Below, in pieces: positions 60,956 through 64,000 of a DNA stretch of 64,000 bases (positions are counted from its first letter, which is position 1; every line of letters begins with the position of its first letter). The stretch spans positions 1-64,000 of the forward strand of contig CACWMK010000022.1 of assembly GCA_902761905.1 (NCBI GenBank). The letters are read 5' to 3'. The position numbers and the translations under genes were made by a program. The DNA comes from an uncultured Prevotellaceae bacterium. GTDB lineage: Bacteria; Bacteroidota; Bacteroidia; Bacteroidales; Bacteroidaceae. The notes beneath the pieces are model-generated. The model worked only from the letters and a program-made list of their open reading frames with translations, was not told the origin of the DNA and did no database searches.

Positions 60956-62011
60956 ATGTTATACATCTGTTATTCGATAAACGACTTCTATGCCCGCGAG
61001 GCGGGTATCTCAATGATTGGTTTCTTCGAAAACAATCCCGACTATGAACCGGAGGAGGTTTTTATCCTTGACTACGGCATCCATCCCCGCAACAAGGAGC
61101 GACTCGACGGGATTGCCAGTCGTTACGGCAGACACGTCACCTTTCTGAACGCCAAGACCGTGACCGATGCTGTGAAGCGCGAGTTCCCCGACCTGAAGGG
61201 CTGGCGCGGCTCGATGGCGCCTAACGCCAAATGCTTTGTGGAGCAAATATTCCCCGACTATGTGGAGCGGCTGCTCTTCATCGATGCCGATACCGTGGTG
61301 GCGGGTTCCGTAGCCGAACTGAATACCATCGACATGAGCGGGGCGGCCCTCGGCGTCGTACCCGTCAACTCTGGTGCGGAAATCATCCGAGAGGGGAGTT
61401 TAAAGCTATTAAGCGGCAACCGGATATACTTCAACAGCGGCGTGCTGCTCTACAACCTGCCCGTGTGGCGACAGGAAAACTGTCACCAGATGATCATCGA
61501 CACACTCCACAAAAAAATCGACCTGGAATGGCCCGACCAGAATCTTCTCAACAACGCCATCCCCGAACGAGTCATCAAGACGCTGCCGCAGAAGTTCAAC
61601 TACTGTACACACCACTATCATCCCCGCCAGGAGCGCAGCTGGCTGCGGATAGGTCACTACTACAGCGATGAGGAGATAGATGAGGCCATCCAGCATCCCG
61701 CCATCGTTCATTATCTGAGCGGCTGGATCATGGCCCGTCCCTGGTACAAGGTCTGTCGCTCGCATTGTCAGGAGCCCTACCTGCGCTACAAGGCCCTCTC
61801 GCCGTGGAAGGACTCTCCGCTATTCACGCCCAACTACGAGTCCATTCCGGTCAAGGGCCTGATGCAAAAACTAGACCGATGGCAGGCCCTCCTGGCGTTC
61901 AACCAGCCCTCATTCACAATCGCCCACCTCGCCGCCCTGGCGTATGAGAAAATAAACAGGGTATACCATAAAATGAATAGAAAGAAAATAAATGCAAAAT
62001 TAACAAAATAA
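60956..62011 (+). CDS. GT8-type glycosyltransferase 3
   Basis: A 351-residue third paralog (MLYICYSINDF; LLFIDADTVVAGSV; NSGVLLYNLPVWR; WPDQNLLNNAIP; RPWYKVCRSH; ALSPWKD). Tandem triplication with diverged middle parts suggests different acceptors or donors. The C-terminal tail is short and basic (MNRKKINAKLTK), and its AT-rich last codons run into the duplicated promoter segment at 61993. Confidence 0.85.
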   Translation: MLYICYSINDFYAREAGISMIGFFENNPDYEPEEVFILDYGIHPRNKERLDGIASRYGRHVTFLNAKTVTDAVKREFPDLKGWRGSMAPNAKCFVEQIFPDYVERLLFIDADTVVAGSVAELNTIDMSGAALGVVPVNSGAEIIREGSLKLLSGNRIYFNSGVLLYNLPVWRQENCHQMIIDTLHKKIDLEWPDQNLLNNAIPERVIKTLPQKFNYCTHHYHPRQERSWLRIGHYYSDEEIDEAIQHPAIVHYLSGWIMARPWYKVCRSHCQEPYLRYKALSPWKDSPLFTPNYESIPVKGLMQKLDRWQALLAFNQPSFTIAHLAALAYEKINRVYHKMNRKKINAKLTK

Positions 62012-62172
62012 AGAAAATTCCAAAAATGAAACATATTTTTCCGCTAGTGAGACATTAGTTTGGATAATTGTTTGTAACTTTGCAACCGAATTCAATTATT
62101 AATCAACAAAATATTAAAAATTATGGCAACACTTACAAATGAACAGATTGAGGCCAAGAAGCAGCAACTGAA
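61993..62172 (+). repeat. 180-bp segment duplicated at 47616-47795
   Basis: This carries operator site 7, the promoter and first 16 codons of leader precursor 5, matching the reverse complement of 47616-47795 with about four differences. It is the likely donor, because here the leader gene is intact. Confidence 0.9.
62027..62082 (+). promoter_or_regulatory. AraC-type operator-promoter, site 7 (leader peptide)
   Basis: TGAAACA at 62027, TGAGACA at 62048 (21 bp), TAACTTTG at 62075 (27 bp). Confidence 0.75.
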
Positions 62173-62305
62173 GCAGTTGGCTGTAGAGGCAGAGAAGTTG
62201 AAGAACGAATTAATTGAGGCTGGAGCTTGGCCCCTCGACGAGGATGACCTCGACAAAGTGGATGGTGGATTTCCTCGAACAAGTCCAGTATTACCCCCCC
62301 TGTAA
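62123..62305 (+). CDS. Double-glycine leader peptide precursor 5
   Basis: A 60-residue peptide with a 49-residue leader (ending LDEDDLDKVDGG) and an 11-residue proline-rich core, FPRTSPVLPPL. The usual Ala before GG is Asp. A short Pro-rich core with Thr and Ser recalls O-glycosylated proline-rich peptides, though this is analogy only. It lies behind the three GT8 genes with its own operator and a terminator 15 bp after the stop, so it is a stand-alone unit. Confidence 0.8.
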   Translation: MATLTNEQIEAKKQQLKQLAVEAEKLKNELIEAGAWPLDEDDLDKVDGGFPRTSPVLPPL

Positions 62306-62320
62306 AACTTGTATAATATA

Positions 62321-62356
62321 AAGAGAGGGTGTTGGTAATAACGCCCTCTCTTTTTA
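62321..62356 (+). terminator. Intrinsic terminator of leader precursor 5
   Basis: AAGAGAGGG pairs with CCCTCTCTT around a loop, followed by TTTATTAT. Confidence 0.8.
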
Positions 62357-62403
62357 TTATAATGTAACAAGCAAAGGGAACTCGCGATGAGTCCCCAATA
62401 TAA

Positions 62404-63009
62404 CTATTCTGCAACTTCCTGATAGGTATAGAAGCTAAAGAATGTAGGCTCATCCTGATTGGCATTACCAGCATCCTTCAGATATTTGCCTGTACCAATA
62501 TTCTTAATAGCAAAGCCCTGGCCTGCCACATACTCAATGTTCCATACGGCACCATTTTGGATATCCTGACCATACTGGTCTCCACCCAGTCCAAGGATAA
62601 AGCTGCACCAACCTGTCTCCAGAGCCTGTGCATTAAGATAACCAGGACTACCCCAAATAGAATACTCTTCACCTGCAGGAGTGATAGCACGCAACAGATA
62701 GTTGTCATTAAATGCCTCTGCTTTGAAAGCAATGTTAGCATTTGTCTTCTTCAAGGCTTCAGCAATGTCACCAAAGGCCAGGTTCTGGTTGTCTGGTCCA
62801 TAGAATGCCTTCAGTTCTGCTACATTAACGATTACAAATGGTGTAGAACCAATCTCATTCAGATCTGTTACCTCCTGAACAAGCTCAAAGTCACCCTTTG
62901 GGAAAGATGGCTCATCAACAACGATTGGGTTGTCAAGTTTAGCACATGACGCCATTCCAAATACTGCCACAGCTACAGCGGCGAGCGAAAAAAACTTTTT
63001 CATTTTCAT
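62404..63009 (-). CDS. Lipoprotein with lectin-like C-terminal motif
   Basis: A 201-residue lipoprotein (MKMKKFFSLAAVAVAVFGMASC; lipobox MASC). The mature part starts AKLDNPIVVDEP; near the end WNIEYVAGQGFAIKNIGTGKYLKDAG resembles a ricin-type beta-trefoil repeat seen in Bacteroidota surface lipoproteins. CAAAGATA at 63081-63088 is its -7 element on the minus strand; the AraC-type repeats are absent at the expected positions. Function unknown. Confidence 0.75.
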   Translation of the reverse strand: MKMKKFFSLAAVAVAVFGMASCAKLDNPIVVDEPSFPKGDFELVQEVTDLNEIGSTPFVIVNVAELKAFYGPDNQNLAFGDIAEALKKTNANIAFKAEAFNDNYLLRAITPAGEEYSIWGSPGYLNAQALETGWCSFILGLGGDQYGQDIQNGAVWNIEYVAGQGFAIKNIGTGKYLKDAGNANQDEPTFFSFYTYQEVAE

Positions 63010-63178
63010 AATTTTAAAATTTTGTTAGTTACTGATATTAATAATAAAATATATTTGGCATTTAGATTAAATTCCGTGTGCAAAGATATTACTATTTATC
63101 GAGATGGGCTTTTTTATTTGTTACATTTTGTTTATAAAAACAATCTTATATATAAAATACGGCTCTTTTTCCTACTTT

Positions 63179-64000
63179 TCACCTTAATATATTAAGTACA
63201 AACCGGCAACCGTCGTGATAAGTGGGGTCGAAGATGATATCACCGCCAAGGTTTTGAGCATGGCGCTTGGCTAGGGGTAGACCTAGGCCCAGACCCTCAG
63301 AAAGGTCGTCGACTTTGGTGAAGAACTTGAACAGCTGCTCGCTGTCGGCCTCGGAGATTCCCCTGCCTGTGTCTTCTACTATAAAGTTGACAGCATCATC
63401 GGTAAGCGAGATGCGTAACACCACATGCTGGCCATCGGAATACTTGGCAGAGTTGTAGAGCAACTCGCGAAGTGTACGCATAAGATACAGGCGATTGGTC
63501 TCAATGCAGAAATCGTCGGCCAACTGGGTTTCCATGTTAATATTTACATCAGGATAGTGAAACTTAACGAAGCTTACAGCCTCGCGAGCCACTTCGTTGC
63601 ACGACACACGATCGTTCTTATGACTCTCTAACTCTTGAAAGAGTCCTGTGTCGGAACTGTCGAACAGCATCTGAACCATACGGGCCAGCTGCTTGGCGTT
63701 GTGGCTCATCGTATCGGTGATACTCTTCTTTTCCTCGTCAGACAGACTGCCACTGCCAGCATCGCCAATCACCTGAGTAAAGCCCATAATGATATTGAGC
63801 GGAGTACGTATCTGATGGGTAACGTTCTGGATAAAGGCCGTTTTCTGTCTGTCGGCCTCCTGAACCATCTGGGTGGCATGCAGCAGTTCCTCGTTTTTAC
63901 GCTGAGTCTGCTCACTGATATAGCGAACACTGCCCATGTGGAAGTTGAGCGATTCGAGCATAGAAGCAAAGCTGTTCTGCAGTCGGCCGATAACATCGGT
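63179..64000 (-). CDS. Histidine kinase, C-terminal part (5' end outside window)
   Basis: The frame is open to the right edge, so only the last ~273 residues are present. A HAMP-like or linker end (IGRLQNSFASMLESLN) and a coiled coil precede HisKA with the phospho-acceptor His in FIQNVTHQIRTPLNIIMGFTQV. HATPase motifs are LLYNSAKYS, VEDTGRGIS and GLGLGLPLAKRHAQNLGGDI. Probably a membrane sensor kinase. The HATPase fragment at 46413-46937 resembles this domain. Confidence 0.85.
   Translation of the reverse strand, partial: TDVIGRLQNSFASMLESLNFHMGSVRYISEQTQRKNEELLHATQMVQEADRQKTAFIQNVTHQIRTPLNIIMGFTQVIGDAGSGSLSDEEKKSITDTMSHNAKQLARMVQMLFDSSDTGLFQELESHKNDRVSCNEVAREAVSFVKFHYPDVNINMETQLADDFCIETNRLYLMRTLRELLYNSAKYSDGQHVVLRISLTDDAVNFIVEDTGRGISEADSEQLFKFFTKVDDLSEGLGLGLPLAKRHAQNLGGDIIFDPTYHDGCRFVLNILR

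Noticed and set aside
58794..62011. The GT8 genes as part of an ordinary polysaccharide cluster
   Set aside because: Not fully excluded, but no other glycan-synthesis, flippase or sugar-nucleotide gene is adjacent, whereas leader-peptide genes flank and abut them.
1..64000. CRISPR arrays, insertion sequences, prophage or integrase genes
   Set aside because: No regularly spaced direct repeats with unique spacers and no transposase, integrase or phage structural gene were seen in any frame.

Overview
The window is a piece of a Bacteroidota chromosome, most likely Prevotella/Segatella-like. Several things point there. Nearly every gene start is preceded by the Bacteroidota -7 element TAnnTTTG, often as TACCTTTG or TATCTTTG. 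Shine-Dalgarno sequences are mostly absent. Family content also fits: DUF3737, DUF3836, DUF4249, glycine-lipid acyltransferases, GH97, BspA-like leucine-rich repeats and a T9SS-like C-terminal tail.

Layout. 1-9223 (mostly minus): end of a DUF6078-like gene, a MalY-type PLP enzyme coupled to DUF3737, a secreted DUF3836 protein, and a GH97-GH2-GH3 glycosidase operon. 9536-14946 (plus): TonB-dependent receptor, DUF4249 lipoprotein and a plug-like surface protein. 14989-16982: histidine kinase/response regulator pair, followed by a convergent membrane protein. 17860-19693 (minus): the glsA-glsB glycine-lipid pair. 19909-35384: a complete division and cell-wall cluster, mraZ-rsmH-ftsL-ftsI-murE-mraY-murD-ftsW-murG-murC-ftsQ-ftsA-ftsZ, opened by MraZ boxes. 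35397-38872: recO, tRNA-Glu, a structured leader, rpsT and gyrB.

38996-62305 is an accessory region and the most interesting part. It holds four copies of a transmembrane regulator (periplasmic TPR sensor, one membrane segment, cytoplasmic AraC helix-turn-helix; one copy is split by a frameshift). It also holds two clostripain-family (C11) lipoproteins, two 60-residue membrane peptides plus a remnant of a third, and several lipoproteins sharing one signal-peptide cassette. There are four intact double-glycine leader peptides, each with a leader of exactly 49 residues, plus a decayed fifth, and three GT8-type glycosyltransferases. Eight promoters here share one 56-bp architecture: two direct repeats (TGRCACA or TGADACA) 21 bp apart, with the second repeat starting 27 bp before TAnnTTTG. 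No other promoter I checked has it. I read this as one regulon driven by the AraC-type paralogs.

My working hypothesis is a peptide-based system: short, often proline-rich peptides are released from a 49-residue leader, possibly glycosylated or trimmed by the C11 enzymes, and possibly sensed by the periplasmic TPR domains. The geometry of the sites and the gene inventory are read directly from the sequence; the signalling role is inference. No C39-type exporter is visible in the window.

Other structures of note are a 393-bp intergenic element with mirror-image 87-bp arms around three 22-bp-spaced palindromes (57744-58136), a promoter-plus-leader duplication that created a chimeric lipoprotein (47616-47795 and 61993-62172), 11-bp TAAC repeats upstream of two genes that suggest targets of the local response regulator, and a candidate small RNA with its own terminator between divergent genes (42668-42780).
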